Assembly (NCBI RefSeq): GCF_007752345.1 | Contig: NZ_CP036299.1 | Span: 1,116,001 to 1,180,000 of the forward strand | DNA: 64,000 nt | Direction: 5' to 3' | Source: Planctopirus ephydatiae | GTDB lineage: Bacteria; Planctomycetota; Planctomycetia; Planctomycetales; Planctomycetaceae | Part shown: positions 8,045 to 17,515 of the stretch, piece by piece | How positions within the stretch are numbered: position 1 is the first letter of the stretch | Layout: each line of letters opens with the position of its first letter | Notes under the pieces: model-generated | The model's database searches: none | The model's input: the letters and a program-made list of their open reading frames with translations, nothing else | Told to the model about the DNA's origin: nothing | Made by a program: the position numbers and the translations under genes

Positions 8045-9478
8045 CTAAAACGCGTTGTTGCGTGGGGGATTGGGGGGGCGGTTGGGGTTTGCGGGCTTCG
8101 TGTTGGGTGTGTTGGGAGGAGTGGCTGCCGGCGGTGGCCCTGCGTTCCCTGGACCGACTCGCAGCACCGTGCGGAAGCCGACATCGGGGAATTTGTCGGT
8201 CATCAATCGACCTTCCCGCGCCGTCACATCCCAGTCGCTCAAACAGCCCTTCACGGTGTGCTGGCTGGTAATTTTTGGCTTCTTGGCACCTGTCCAGTTC
8301 TTCACGCCGTCTCGCGACTTGGCCGCTTCTGCGTGGCTGTTGTCATCGTGCCAGTCGGCTACCCATTCATGAGCATTCCCCGCCAGGTCGTAGATGCCGT
8401 AGATGCTCTGATCACTGCTGAATTTGCCGACGTTGGCCAGTGTTTTGGTCGTTCGTGGCTCGGGCCAGATCGCCCGGGTGTTGCCCCACGGGGCTCGAAA
8501 TCCGTCCGGGCCACGGGCAGCTTTTTCAAATTCCGCCTCTGTGGGAAGATCCCGACCTGACCACTTGGCGTACGCACTGGCCACACCCCATGGAATTCCC
8601 AGTACGGGCTGGCGTGGATCAGCCGTCTCATTGATCGCAGCGAAGCTGTTCTTGTTCTTGGCCTTCATCTCATCGCGATAGCGTTTGTACTCAGCGACTG
8701 TCGTTTCAAAAACGTTGATGTAATAGCCATCGAGCAGAACCGTGGCCTCAGGCCGGGCATTGGCGGGGCCGTCATTGGAGCCGAGCCTGGCAGGCCCGGG
8801 TGGGATGTAGGCCATCAGGCTGCCGTCGTACTGGCAGATGATTCGCCTGGGCCAGCCATCCGGCGATAACCCTGTCCCCGGAACGGGCATGAACCCAATT
8901 GGTAAACGATTTCCCTGGAGGTTCGCAGGGTTTCCGGAAGGATCGATCGAGCTTCCCGTCTCGGAGGTGGCGGGAATTTCGGTCACGACAAAGCTGGTCG
9001 CACCCGCCTGATCTGCCACCTGCGAAATCACAAACTGATCGACTTCATGCGGAAGTGGTGTTGATGATGTCACGCTGTTGACAGAGCCAGGTGCGACGAA
9101 ATCAAACACATTTGCGGGATGTTCTCCCGGTGGAGCCATTGCCGGGCCGGCTGTGGCTTCGCCCTCGACGGGTGCGGCTTCGCCCGGCGGATTCTCAGCG
9201 GGTTCAGGAGCAGCGGGCTTCACCGTTTTGATGGCGACAGGTGGTGGAGCCACCGGAGCTGCTGGTGCTGGTGGTTTTGTGCCACCACCACAACCTGACA
9301 GCAACCAGGGGGCCAGCCACAGGAGGGCCAGCGACAAGAGGGGGCACGGCCTGATTCTCTGCCAGCCGGTAGTCACCCGGGCGAAGGAAGCAATTGGATT
9401 CTTTGAACCAGCCTGTTCGATAAGCCATGCCATAACGACACCCCGCAGGCAAAACCTACCCTGCAATAACACCATCAC
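8045..9478 (-). CDS. Lipoprotein with formylglycine-generating-enzyme (SUMF1-type) domain
   Basis: A hydrophobic stretch ends in a lipobox LLSGC (C63 from the most upstream start), so the protein is probably lipid-anchored outside the cytoplasm. A Pro/Ala-rich linker follows (about 65-130), then a SUMF1/FGE-sulfatase fold with LDGYYINVFETTVAEYKRY, DLPTEAEFEKAARG, APWGN and YDLAGNAHEWVADW. The usual RGGSW motif near the end is changed to VKGCLSDW, although GFRTVLRV remains. I therefore doubt that it is a sulfatase-activating enzyme; many FGE-fold proteins in planctomycetes are non-catalytic or bind ligands. The tail is Pro/Asn-rich. The start is uncertain: ATG at 9433 or GTG at residue 35 would give a more usual signal peptide. 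Confidence 0.8.
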   Translation of the reverse strand: MMVLLQGRFCLRGVVMAWLIEQAGSKNPIASFARVTTGWQRIRPCPLLSLALLWLAPWLLSGCGGGTKPPAPAAPVAPPPVAIKTVKPAAPEPAENPPGEAAPVEGEATAGPAMAPPGEHPANVFDFVAPGSVNSVTSSTPLPHEVDQFVISQVADQAGATSFVVTEIPATSETGSSIDPSGNPANLQGNRLPIGFMPVPGTGLSPDGWPRRIICQYDGSLMAYIPPGPARLGSNDGPANARPEATVLLDGYYINVFETTVAEYKRYRDEMKAKNKNSFAAINETADPRQPVLGIPWGVASAYAKWSGRDLPTEAEFEKAARGPDGFRAPWGNTRAIWPEPRTTKTLANVGKFSSDQSIYGIYDLAGNAHEWVADWHDDNSHAEAAKSRDGVKNWTGAKKPKITSQHTVKGCLSDWDVTAREGRLMTDKFPDVGFRTVLRVGPGNAGPPPAATPPNTPNTKPANPNRPPNPPRNNAF

Positions 9479-9671
9479 TCTTGTGCAACGTGACAGACGG
9501 GCTGGCAGTCATTTTTCAGCCCGGGTAATTCCACAAAGCCTGTCACGACAACTTCAGTCTGATGGAGAAACGGTTGAAAGGCAACTGGCAGACTGACGTT
9601 CCATTCGATGTGAGGAAAAGTTCATCGTCAGCAAGGAACAGCAGCGACTGATTTCTCCGCAACGCGTCATC

Positions 9672-11507
9672 TCACGAGAACCAGAACGCGACAGTCGCTT
9701 TCACGGGGGAGAAGAGCTTCATGATATTCCCCCATTCGGCATAAGTGGCCAGAATGGCAATAAACATAAAGAATGTTCCACCCAAAAAGAGCCCCGTGAG
9801 GACAGCAATGCCGGGCCGAATCGCCTTGGGGAGCAGGAAGGCATTCACGAACAAAGTATGAAAGCAACTCACTCCCAGCGCGTAGTTGTAGAGCATCCCG
9901 GCAAAGGTGAGCAGGCTGTCTCCCTTGATGGTTAGCAGCATAAAAATTCCGACTCCGGTATAGACCCAGAGCACAATAAAGTAGAGCGTGCCGATATGCT
10001 TGGGATCGATCTTCCGCATGTGCGAACTGGCCGTCCAGGTGACATCGACCCAGCGGCGTAAAGTCCCTTCCGCCGTCGATGCACAACTGGTGGCCAGCAC
10101 CAGAAATCCACAAAAGAGAGTCAACGCCCAGAAGGTTTTTCCCCAGGCCCGCTGGCTGCCGGTAATGGGTGGCAGCTTGGCTTCTTCGGCTGCCTGAGTT
10201 TCATTGGTGGGGGCTGCCTCCGGAGTTTGTGTCCCGCCCTTGGAAATCACCGCAGCCTGAGGAAACAGCCGGGCGGCTGGAACACCACTCACGGCTTCAG
10301 CAACGCCATTGGCAGTCATACCGGCTGAAGCCCATTTATCAACCAGCACAGTTCCCCGCGGCAAAAACTGCACCGAGAGCATGCTCGGGAGTGCCAGGCC
10401 AATAAAGCAGGCGGGCATCCAGATCATGAGTTGTTCACGCCGCACGTGCTTGAGCCAACCCTTCCAGTGAGCCAGATTTTCTTTGGTTTGGCGGAAAACC
10501 ATCCCGACGTGTGAAAGGGCAATTTCGTGGCCTCCCACAAAACTGGGGATCGCTCCTACATGGCGGCCCATGCCCCAACCCTGATCGCGGGTGTAGTTAC
10601 TCATGGGAGTGTTCGTGAGCCCGCCATTCCCCGAGATCGCTGCCATCGTCGCGAGAATGCCAATCACGCTGAGATCGATGACCGGGAATCCATGACCGCC
10701 GAAAAACTCGACGAAGACGTTTTTGACATTCGGACCCAGTGGCTGCTCATCAGCATCCTGAATGCCATTTCCATTGAGATCATTCTCGGCCACCACAGGA
10801 ATGTTGCCAAACTGGAAAAAGCCTGTACCAATCTCACGCCACGTTTCGAATGTCGAAAACCAGACAGCGAGGATCAGCAGAAAGCTGACCACAAAGATCA
10901 GCTTGAAAACCATGACCGCTTTCAGCGAATGGTAGACTTTTCCGCCCACACTCATGGGGAGCATGACACCGACGAGAATCAGGCAACCCAGAAGCTTCAG
11001 ATACCATTCATACTCTTTGGAATCGGGCACATACCCCAGATACAGCCCCAGCAGAGGAATGGCGGCATTTGAAGCGAGGTAGGGCAAAAATGAGCCAAAA
11101 TCGAGCAGCAGGTAGAATGACAGCCAGAACAATGGCCCGGGGAAGAGTCGAAACTTCCCCGTAAAAATCGGCTCGCCGGTATAGAGAGTGTAGCGGCTGA
11201 TTTCGATGTTATAGAGTGTCTGGCAGAGAATACTGATCGTCGAGAGCCACAACAGAGCACCACCAAAGCGAGCAGTATTGAGCGGGCCAGTCAGCCACTC
11301 GCCGCCACCAATGGCCGAAGCCCCGAGCACAATTCCCGGCCCGATAAATCCTGCGACATTCCGCAACTTAAACACCGGCGGAGCGGGCAAATCTCCCAGA
11401 TCCCAGCGAGGCATGGAGGCCACACCCGGATGGGGTGCCAGTTCGGTCACAGGCTCACTGGAAGTCGTGGCAGCCCGGAACGTCTCCTCTGGGGGTGTCG
11501 CTGTCAT
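9672..11507 (-). CDS. Nramp-like membrane transporter
   Basis: 611 residues with a polar N-terminus of about 45 and then roughly a dozen hydrophobic segments, so an inner-membrane transporter. FIGPGIVLGASAIGGGEW (residues 54-71) resembles the first helix of Nramp-family (SLC11-like) carriers. The canonical metal-binding DPGN of true Nramp proteins is not present at this place, so transport of manganese or iron should not be assumed. An extra loop after about residue 240 contains DLNGNGIQDADE (243-254), which looks like an EF-hand or dockerin calcium loop. A long hydrophilic loop with TQTPEAAPTNETQAAEE occurs later. No partner genes adjoin it. Confidence 0.7.
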   Translation of the reverse strand: MTATPPEETFRAATTSSEPVTELAPHPGVASMPRWDLGDLPAPPVFKLRNVAGFIGPGIVLGASAIGGGEWLTGPLNTARFGGALLWLSTISILCQTLYNIEISRYTLYTGEPIFTGKFRLFPGPLFWLSFYLLLDFGSFLPYLASNAAIPLLGLYLGYVPDSKEYEWYLKLLGCLILVGVMLPMSVGGKVYHSLKAVMVFKLIFVVSFLLILAVWFSTFETWREIGTGFFQFGNIPVVAENDLNGNGIQDADEQPLGPNVKNVFVEFFGGHGFPVIDLSVIGILATMAAISGNGGLTNTPMSNYTRDQGWGMGRHVGAIPSFVGGHEIALSHVGMVFRQTKENLAHWKGWLKHVRREQLMIWMPACFIGLALPSMLSVQFLPRGTVLVDKWASAGMTANGVAEAVSGVPAARLFPQAAVISKGGTQTPEAAPTNETQAAEEAKLPPITGSQRAWGKTFWALTLFCGFLVLATSCASTAEGTLRRWVDVTWTASSHMRKIDPKHIGTLYFIVLWVYTGVGIFMLLTIKGDSLLTFAGMLYNYALGVSCFHTLFVNAFLLPKAIRPGIAVLTGLFLGGTFFMFIAILATYAEWGNIMKLFSPVKATVAFWFS

Positions 11508-12085
11508 TCACCAGTTCTCCGGCCTAACTTCTTATAATAAAAGCAGATATGAAACATCATGCCAGGCGTTTACATCCTTTGTGCATGGATTTCGAGAGCC
11601 CAATGCCCCGGTACCTTAAGAGGCTGAGCCGGGCCAGGAATCCATCAACAAATGAACCTAGACGAATGCGTCACTCTCTGCAATCAATGACCCGCACCTT
11701 TAGGGATCATTTTCCGATCTCGTCGTGAACTCCCATGATTTTTGAATCCATTCGAACATTCGAAACGCCTGCGTTTCTATGCGATTTGCAGCAAACGGGG
11801 TGGTTGCGTGAATTCTGACTGCTTAGCCCGTTTCGCTCGAAAACAACACACGATGAACACGACAACACCTTCGAGTTCCCGAAAGTCGGCCACGTCAGGC
11901 AACTTTTCTGTAAGGGATCACTGCAAAAGCGGTTAGACTTTTTATTCAGACTTTTGCATGGCACGAAGAAGAACTGCCCAGCCAAGAGAACTGTGAAAAG
12001 GACTTCACAGCGAGAAGATCGACTCAGTCAGTTTTTCCACGTTCACTCTCCCGCCCGCCGCCACTTCGACTTCGGTGAGTTCTGC
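11508..12085. other. 578-bp divergent spacer
   Basis: Lies between the Nramp-like gene (minus) and the radical SAM gene (plus), so two promoters are expected. I see no convincing gene, terminator or repeat. The frame of the radical SAM gene is open back to 11954, but the better start is at 12086. Confidence 0.4.
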
Positions 12086-13483
12086 ATGACTACGAATACT
12101 GTCCTTCCCTCCGAAACACTCCCGGTTCTGAATCCCGAAAGTCCTGCCACTGGCGGTTGTGACGACATCCAACTCGACCCACCTAAGGCTCAAACGACTG
12201 AGGTGGGCAGCTACTTCATCTCGAACTATCCGCCGTTTTCGCTCTGGCAATCGAGCTACCTGCCGCGCTTGAAAGAGGTGATGGCTGCACCTCCTGCATC
12301 GAAGGCTCCACTCGGGCTTTATCTGCACATTCCTTTCTGCCGTAAACGCTGCAAATTCTGCTACTTCCGCGTCTATACCAATCAGAATGCCAAAGCGATT
12401 GAACAGTACGTTGAAGCCCTCGCTCGAGAAGTCGAACTGGTCAGCCAGTTGCCAGCCATCCAGGGCCGCAAACTCAAGTTTGTTTACTTTGGTGGGGGAA
12501 CCCCTTCGTACCTGAGTTCCAAACAACTCCGCTTTCTTCGCGAGAAGTTGAGTGCCCATATCAGTTGGGATGACGCCGAAGAAGTGACCTTCGAGTGCGA
12601 GCCCGGCACCTTGCATGAAGAGAAAGTCGCCACGCTGAAAGACATCGGCATCACGCGCGTCTCATTGGGTGTCGAGAACTTTAATGACCAGATCCTCGAA
12701 GAAAATGGCCGGGCCCATAAGACGCCGGAAGTCTACCGCGCTTACGAATGGATTCAGAAGGCGGGCTTCCCTCAGGTCAATATCGATCTCATTGCCGGGA
12801 TGATTGGCGAGACCGATGAGAACTGGGCCATGAACATTCGCGAAGCTCGCAAGCTGGCTGCTCAGAACGTGACGATTTATCAGATGGAACTCCCCTTTAA
12901 CACGATCATCTCGAAAGAGATGAAAGAGCTCGGCACAGCCTCACCTGTCGCCGACTGGGCCACCAAACGCCGCTGGGTGAGTGAAGCGATGGATGCTCTC
13001 GGTGAAGATGGCTACCACATCTCCAGTGGCAACGAACTCGTCAAGAACCCCACGACCGACCAGTTTGTCTATCGCGATAATGTCTGGCGTGGCTGCGATC
13101 TGCTGGCGATTGGAGTTTCTTCGTTTGGTCATCTGCAGGGTGTCCATTATCAGAATCTGGACCGCATTGAAGATTATCTGGCAACGGTCGAGCGGGGTGA
13201 ACTTCCTGTCAATCGAGCCCTCGAACCCACGCCACATCAGCGGCTGATTCGCGAATGGGTGCTGCAGATGAAAGAAGGTCAGGTGAGTGCCGCACCATTC
13301 ATCGATAAGTTTGGCATCAATCCGCTGGAGGAGTTCCGCACACCACTAGCCAATCAGGCGGCCCGGGGTTACCTCGTCGTCGAAGAAGATCGCGTGCGGC
13401 TGACGAGAAAAGGTCTACTGCAGGTTGATAGTCTGCTCCCGGAATACTTCGAACCCGAACACCGTGCCGTTCGTTATACGTAA
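12086..13483 (+). CDS. Radical SAM protein, coproporphyrinogen III oxidase (HemN/HemW) family
   Basis: 465 residues from ATG 12086 (the frame is open 44 codons further upstream, but those codons look non-coding). After an unusual N-terminal extension of about 75 residues it has [18 protein letters not shown]. The cysteines C85, C89 and C92 make the CxxxCxxC site for the radical SAM 4Fe-4S cluster. [10 protein letters not shown] (SAM binding), FECEPGTL and SLGVENFN follow, as in HemN/HemW, and a HemW-like C-terminal winged region is present. HemN has a further Cys directly after the cluster motif that is absent here, so it may be a heme chaperone-like or other radical SAM enzyme rather than an oxidase. 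The next gene starts about 65 bp downstream on the same strand, so they probably form an operon. Confidence 0.85.
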   Translation: MTTNTVLPSETLPVLNPESPATGGCDDIQLDPPKAQTTEVGSYFISNYPPFSLWQSSYLPRLKEVMAAPPASKAPLGLYLHIPFCRKRCKFCYFRVYTNQNAKAIEQYVEALAREVELVSQLPAIQGRKLKFVYFGGGTPSYLSSKQLRFLREKLSAHISWDDAEEVTFECEPGTLHEEKVATLKDIGITRVSLGVENFNDQILEENGRAHKTPEVYRAYEWIQKAGFPQVNIDLIAGMIGETDENWAMNIREARKLAAQNVTIYQMELPFNTIISKEMKELGTASPVADWATKRRWVSEAMDALGEDGYHISSGNELVKNPTTDQFVYRDNVWRGCDLLAIGVSSFGHLQGVHYQNLDRIEDYLATVERGELPVNRALEPTPHQRLIREWVLQMKEGQVSAAPFIDKFGINPLEEFRTPLANQAARGYLVVEEDRVRLTRKGLLQVDSLLPEYFEPEHRAVRYT

Positions 13484-13549
13484 GTGGTCATCTCGAAGTC
13501 AGTTCCCGTGCTCCTGGTATGATCTGTTCCTGAGTGATTGGCCTTCTCG

Positions 13550-14086
13550 ATGAATGCACTGCACTCTCTCGATGCTCTCATCAACCCGTTTCGATCGGCT
13601 GTGCCGCTCTTCACCAAAGCGGTGCATCTGCCTCAAGCGGTTACGCCGGAGCCTTATGCCGGGCTCTTGGTGCATCACGAGCACATGACAGTCGCCATGG
13701 AGAATTTTCATAAAGATCGAGTCGATGTCGAGGTGCTCGACCGGCATCTCGAAGGGCCGATTCTCTATCGCAAGATCATTCTGCGTTGCAGCACCAGCGG
13801 CGTGGTGGTGCAGTTTGGGCTGGTGCGCTTCGACCTGCGCACTGTTTCGCAGCAGGTGCGTGATGAGATTATGGCCGAACAGACACCTTTGGGCCGCATT
13901 CTCATCAACCACAACCTTTTGCGGCATGTCGATCTCAATGCGATTCTCGAATTGAAACTGGGTGAAGAACTGGCGGCCCTCATGGAAGTTCCTGCCGGCA
14001 CCACCACCTACGGCCGCCTCGCCACCCTCTTCTGCGACCACCAACCCGCGGTTGATCTGTTAGAAGTCTCAAGGCCGTTGGGGTGA
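13550..14086 (+). CDS. Chorismate pyruvate-lyase-like protein (UbiC/DUF98 fold)
   Basis: 178 residues from ATG 13550. The layout resembles chorismate lyase. LYRKIILRC supplies the Arg that binds the substrate carboxylate in UbiC (R76). QTPLGRILINHNLLRH corresponds to the TPLGRYLF region. AVDLLEVSRP ends the domain with a Glu at the position of catalytic E155. Known members release pyruvate from chorismate to give 4-hydroxybenzoate. The assignment rests on these short matches, so the activity is tentative. It follows the HemN/HemW-like gene closely and is likely co-transcribed. No other ubiquinone or menaquinone gene is adjacent, although a long-chain polyprenyl synthase lies 4 kb downstream. 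Confidence 0.5.
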   Translation: MNALHSLDALINPFRSAVPLFTKAVHLPQAVTPEPYAGLLVHHEHMTVAMENFHKDRVDVEVLDRHLEGPILYRKIILRCSTSGVVVQFGLVRFDLRTVSQQVRDEIMAEQTPLGRILINHNLLRHVDLNAILELKLGEELAALMEVPAGTTTYGRLATLFCDHQPAVDLLEVSRPLG

Positions 14087-14200
14087 TTGTATACTGGTAT
14101 GAGCTTGCCCTGTCGGACAGTAAATTGTTGATCTGTCGCGATATTAGGCGTTTTTGAAGTGGGTAAATGAGGGCAGGCTGGCGTTCTGCCGGAAGAGAGT

Positions 14201-15010
14201 ATGTCAACGGTAACTTGGGTTCTTGAGCCAAACATCTTTCCTGAAACCCATCAGCCAATCCGGAGTGCAGTCCGCGATAGCGGATTTCGTCTCATAGAAT
14301 GGTCAGATGCCTGGTGGACGGATGGTGTGCCTTCGAATGTGCCAAACTCGTCTGTCGTGTTTCATGGCTCGCTTGGTACCGCCGCAAGAATTACGAGTGA
14401 GTTGCAATGGACGCCGGGGGCGTTTTGCTCAGTCGAAGCATTTCGATGCTCAGCATGGTACGAGTCAGCCTGTCAATGGCTTGTCCATAGAGACTGGACG
14501 ATCTGTCCTGCGAGTGAGTTGGTCGCTAACGCTCGAAAACTTGCCGACAAGCTCGGGGCTACCGATCGCATGTTTGTACGCCCAGACAGCCCACTGAAAC
14601 CCTTCAGTGGACGGGTTGTGGATGTTGATTCCTTAACTTTGAAAACGCTCGACTATGGTTTCTACTACGATGACGAAACCATTCCGGTTGTTGTGGCACC
14701 AGTGCAGTCGATTGGAAACGAATGGCGTTTTGTCATTGCGAATCGGTCGGTGATTGCAGGTTCGGCCTATGATCCGAAAACACGAAAACCGGTGATCGCG
14801 GCACTAAACTCCGCACCAGCCGAATTCGCAACCATCGTAGCCTCATCGATCCCGGAACCGGAAATCGTCTACATACTCGATGTCTGCGAGTGCGACGGTC
14901 AACTACGACTCCTGGAATTAAATCCATTTGGCGGTGCTGACCTTTATGCCTGTAATGCAACGAAGGTTGTTGAGGTTGTCTCATCCATCGCAGAGAACGA
15001 GACAAAGTAA
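14201..15010 (+). CDS. ATP-grasp domain protein (DUF4343-like)
   Basis: 269 residues. The C-terminal half looks like an ATP-grasp fold: MFVRPDSPLKPFSGRVVD (nucleotide lysine region), PVQSIGNEWRFVIANR, and LRLLELNPFGGADLYAC with the Glu-x-Asn metal ligands and a glycine pair. Such proteins, often annotated DUF4343, ligate a carboxylate to an amine with ATP; the substrate here is unknown. The N-terminal half (VPNSSVVFHGSLGTA, FRCSAWYESACQW) also matches what I remember of the family. GGAAGAG just before ATG 14201 supports the start. It stands alone between the chorismate-lyase-like gene and arsD. ATP-grasp singletons of this kind are often mobile, but nothing here proves transfer. Confidence 0.7.
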   Translation: MSTVTWVLEPNIFPETHQPIRSAVRDSGFRLIEWSDAWWTDGVPSNVPNSSVVFHGSLGTAARITSELQWTPGAFCSVEAFRCSAWYESACQWLVHRDWTICPASELVANARKLADKLGATDRMFVRPDSPLKPFSGRVVDVDSLTLKTLDYGFYYDDETIPVVVAPVQSIGNEWRFVIANRSVIAGSAYDPKTRKPVIAALNSAPAEFATIVASSIPEPEIVYILDVCECDGQLRLLELNPFGGADLYACNATKVVEVVSSIAENETK

Positions 15011-15088
15011 ACTCCGGTCTTAATCGGAGTTATTCAGGTACACGACAACACACAAAGGCGTCGTGCGCAGCTGCTGGCTCGCCAGCAG
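15011..15088. repeat. Two hairpins between convergent genes
   Basis: ACTCCG (15011-15016) pairs with 15025-15030, and CTGCTGGC (15071-15078) pairs perfectly with GCCAGCAG (15081-15088). Neither is followed by a good T-run on the plus strand. They may mark the ends of the ATP-grasp and arsD transcripts. The second resembles the palindrome at 23657-23672. Confidence 0.4.
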
Positions 15089-15112
15089 TGCTCAATCAAT
15101 CAACCAAGGCTC

Positions 15113-15457
15113 TCACTCGGGCGACAACATCGGGAGCGGCGTTAAAAGTGGTGACGAGATGCCGGCCCAGGTGCCGAGTTCTCTGCGTGAGGGGTAGCGC
15201 GAGCGGGATTTGATTTCGCCATCGACTACAGTGACCGGCAGGACATCGGGGCCTTCGGTTGCCAGTAGTTCCCGGATCACTTCGTTAGCAGCGAAGGCCA
15301 TGGGCTGCTGGGCCAGGTTAAAGCGTTCGACCGCGACGCCACGACTCTTCAGCCAATCGAGATCAGCCGCAAACTGAGGGAGCACAGGATCCACCTGGGG
15401 ACCACAGATCCCGGTCGAACAGCAGAGTGCCTTGTCGAAAATCTGCAGAGTGCTCAT
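15113..15457 (-). CDS. arsD: ArsD, arsenite metallochaperone / trans-acting repressor
   Basis: 114 residues. The N-terminus reads MSTLQIFDKALCCSTGICG and places Cys12, Cys13 and Cys18 exactly where plasmid R773 ArsD binds As(III) to pass it to ArsA. VDPVLPQFAADLDWLKSRG, RFNLAQQP and PDVLPVTVVDGEI complete the thioredoxin-like family pattern. The C-terminal vicinal cysteine pairs of R773 ArsD (112/113 and 119/120) are missing, as in most ArsD proteins. It normally sits in an arsRDAB(C) operon, but here no ars gene adjoins it. A two-domain ArsA is encoded 37 kb away at 52080. It diverges from cstA. Confidence 0.92.
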   Translation of the reverse strand: MSTLQIFDKALCCSTGICGPQVDPVLPQFAADLDWLKSRGVAVERFNLAQQPMAFAANEVIRELLATEGPDVLPVTVVDGEIKSRSRYPSRRELGTWAGISSPLLTPLPMLSPE

Positions 15458-15724
15458 CGGATTTCCTTGCTTAACTTTCCTGACTGATGATCAATCCGTG
15501 AGGACTGTTCGATTTCAAACTCTGACTTATTTGGATTATCCCGGATCGAAGTTCAGGATGCCAACTCGATCGAGCTTTTCCCGAAAGATCCAGAGTTTCT
15601 CACAATGAGCAAATCTGGTACACATAGACTTATCAACAAACAATGATGCACTTGTTGATGTGAACCAAATCAACCAGCGTTCCACTTCAATTATTGATCC
15701 ATTTTTCGATGGCGAGGTCTGGCT

Positions 15725-17515
15725 GTGGGAATGTTAGGAATTCTCATCGGTGCGGCAATCCTCCTGTATGCCGCCTGGCGGCTCTATGGGCCGGTTCTGG
15801 CACGTCTCCTGGAACTGGATAACAACCGCCCTACACCAGCCGTCACGCAGTGCGATCATCTCGACTACGAGCCGATTGAACCCAATGCACTGCTTTCACA
15901 GCATTTTTCGGCGATTGCCGCTGCCGGGCCGATTGTGGGCCCCATTGTGGCGGGCATCGCGTTTGGCTGGTTGCCCGCCATTTTATGGATTCTTGTCGGC
16001 GCCATCTTTGTCGGGGGTGTGCATGATGTTACAGCTCTGGTCGCTTCGATCCGGCACAAAGCCCGTTCGATTGCCGAAGTTGTCCGCGAGCACATGAGCC
16101 GTCGGGCGTTTCTGCTCTTTCTTTCGTTTGTCTGGCTGGCACTGGTCTACATTGTGGTCGCTTTTACGGATATCACCGCGAGAGCTTTCGTCGGGCAGCT
16201 CGATCTGGGGAATGGCGAAGTGGTGAGTGGCGGCGGGATTGCCTCGTCATCGCTGATCTATCTGCTGATCCCCATCATCATGGGTGTGACCATGCGATAC
16301 ACGAAATTGTCGCTGGGCTGGGCCACCATTATCTTTCTGCCGCTGGTAGGACTTTCGGTCTATGTGGGCCAGTTGATTCCGCTCGATATGGAAAGTCTGA
16401 TGCTTCGCTTCGGCTGGGCCACGACAGCCGACGAAGCCAAGTGGGCAGCGATTATCACGTGGGATCTGCTGCTGCTGTTCTATTGCTGCCTGGCTTCGAT
16501 TGCCCCGATGTGGCTGCTATTACAGCCACGGGGTCATCTGGGCGGATACTTCCTGTATGTCGCTTTGATTGGTGGAGCTGCGGGCTTAATCGTTGGCAGC
16601 CTGTTGAATCAGCAGCCGATTCAATACCCGATGTTCCGGGGTTGGCAACCACCGGAAGCAGGGAATTTTGTCTTCCCGATGCTGTTCATTCTCATTGCCT
16701 GTGGAGCCTGTTCAGGTTTTCATGCACTCATTGCCTCTGGCACAACTTCCAAGCAGCTGCGTGTCGAGTCCGATGCGCGAGTGGTGGGTTATGGCGCGAT
16801 GCTCCTGGAAGCGATGGTGGCAATTTTGTCGCTGGCGTGCGTGATGCGGCTTTCACAAACCGACCCACTCTTAACGAGTGGTAAATTGGAGCCCAACGTG
16901 ATCTATGCCACGGGACTGGGGAGTTTTCTGCAGACGTTTGGTATCCCGGCAAGCCTGGCGGTTTCGTTCGCTTTGATGGCCTTTACCACCTTTGTTTACG
17001 ACACTCTTGATGTCTGTACGCGACTGGGCCGGTACATCATTCAGGAACTGACGGGCTGGCAAGGCTGGGGTGGCCGCTGGTTTGGCACCATCATTTCCGC
17101 TGCAGCACCCGCCTTTTTTGTTACTCAGCAAGTCACCAACCTGCAAGGCAAAGTGGTTCCTTCGTGGGAAGTCTTCTGGCCCCTGTTTGGTGCCAGTAAT
17201 CAATTGCTCGCTGCTCTCACATTACTCGGGGTGACGGTATGGTTGTGGCAAACTCGCCGAGCCGCCTGGGTGTGGATTGTCACTGGCCTCCCCACCGTGC
17301 TGATGTACACGATGAGTCTCTGGGCTCTCGGTGTGATGACGAGTGGCACATGGCAGCAAATCCAGAAAGCGGAGAAGGTTGCGCCGGTCAGTTATGTGAT
17401 CATCACGGTTTCGTCACTGCTGATTGTGCTGGCATTGCTGATGCTGATCGAAGCGATCATGGCTTTGACAACAAACAACAAAGAGCGGGCCATTCCTGTG
17501 ACAACACCGGCCTGA
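15725..17515 (+). CDS. cstA: Carbon starvation protein A (CstA family transporter)
   Basis: 596 residues with about 16 hydrophobic segments; an inner-membrane carrier. Family members import pyruvate or peptides during carbon starvation. Typical CstA segments are PTPAVTQCDHLDYEP, HFSAIAAAGPIVGPIVAG, GAIFVGGVHDV, RHKARSIAEVVREHMSRR and a late FGASNQLLAALTLLGVTVWL. E. coli CstA is about 700 residues; this one is shorter, mainly from loops and the C-terminus. GAGG at 15714-15717 favours the GTG start at 15725, and an ATG at 15731 is the alternative. Divergent from arsD. Confidence 0.93.
   Translation: MGMLGILIGAAILLYAAWRLYGPVLARLLELDNNRPTPAVTQCDHLDYEPIEPNALLSQHFSAIAAAGPIVGPIVAGIAFGWLPAILWILVGAIFVGGVHDVTALVASIRHKARSIAEVVREHMSRRAFLLFLSFVWLALVYIVVAFTDITARAFVGQLDLGNGEVVSGGGIASSSLIYLLIPIIMGVTMRYTKLSLGWATIIFLPLVGLSVYVGQLIPLDMESLMLRFGWATTADEAKWAAIITWDLLLLFYCCLASIAPMWLLLQPRGHLGGYFLYVALIGGAAGLIVGSLLNQQPIQYPMFRGWQPPEAGNFVFPMLFILIACGACSGFHALIASGTTSKQLRVESDARVVGYGAMLLEAMVAILSLACVMRLSQTDPLLTSGKLEPNVIYATGLGSFLQTFGIPASLAVSFALMAFTTFVYDTLDVCTRLGRYIIQELTGWQGWGGRWFGTIISAAAPAFFVTQQVTNLQGKVVPSWEVFWPLFGASNQLLAALTLLGVTVWLWQTRRAAWVWIVTGLPTVLMYTMSLWALGVMTSGTWQQIQKAEKVAPVSYVIITVSSLLIVLALLMLIEAIMALTTNNKERAIPVTTPA

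Noticed and set aside
11707-11985. 92-codon minus-strand frame before the radical SAM gene
   Set aside because: Cys/Ser/Asn-rich with no family pattern or ribosome site; the region is better explained as a promoter spacer.
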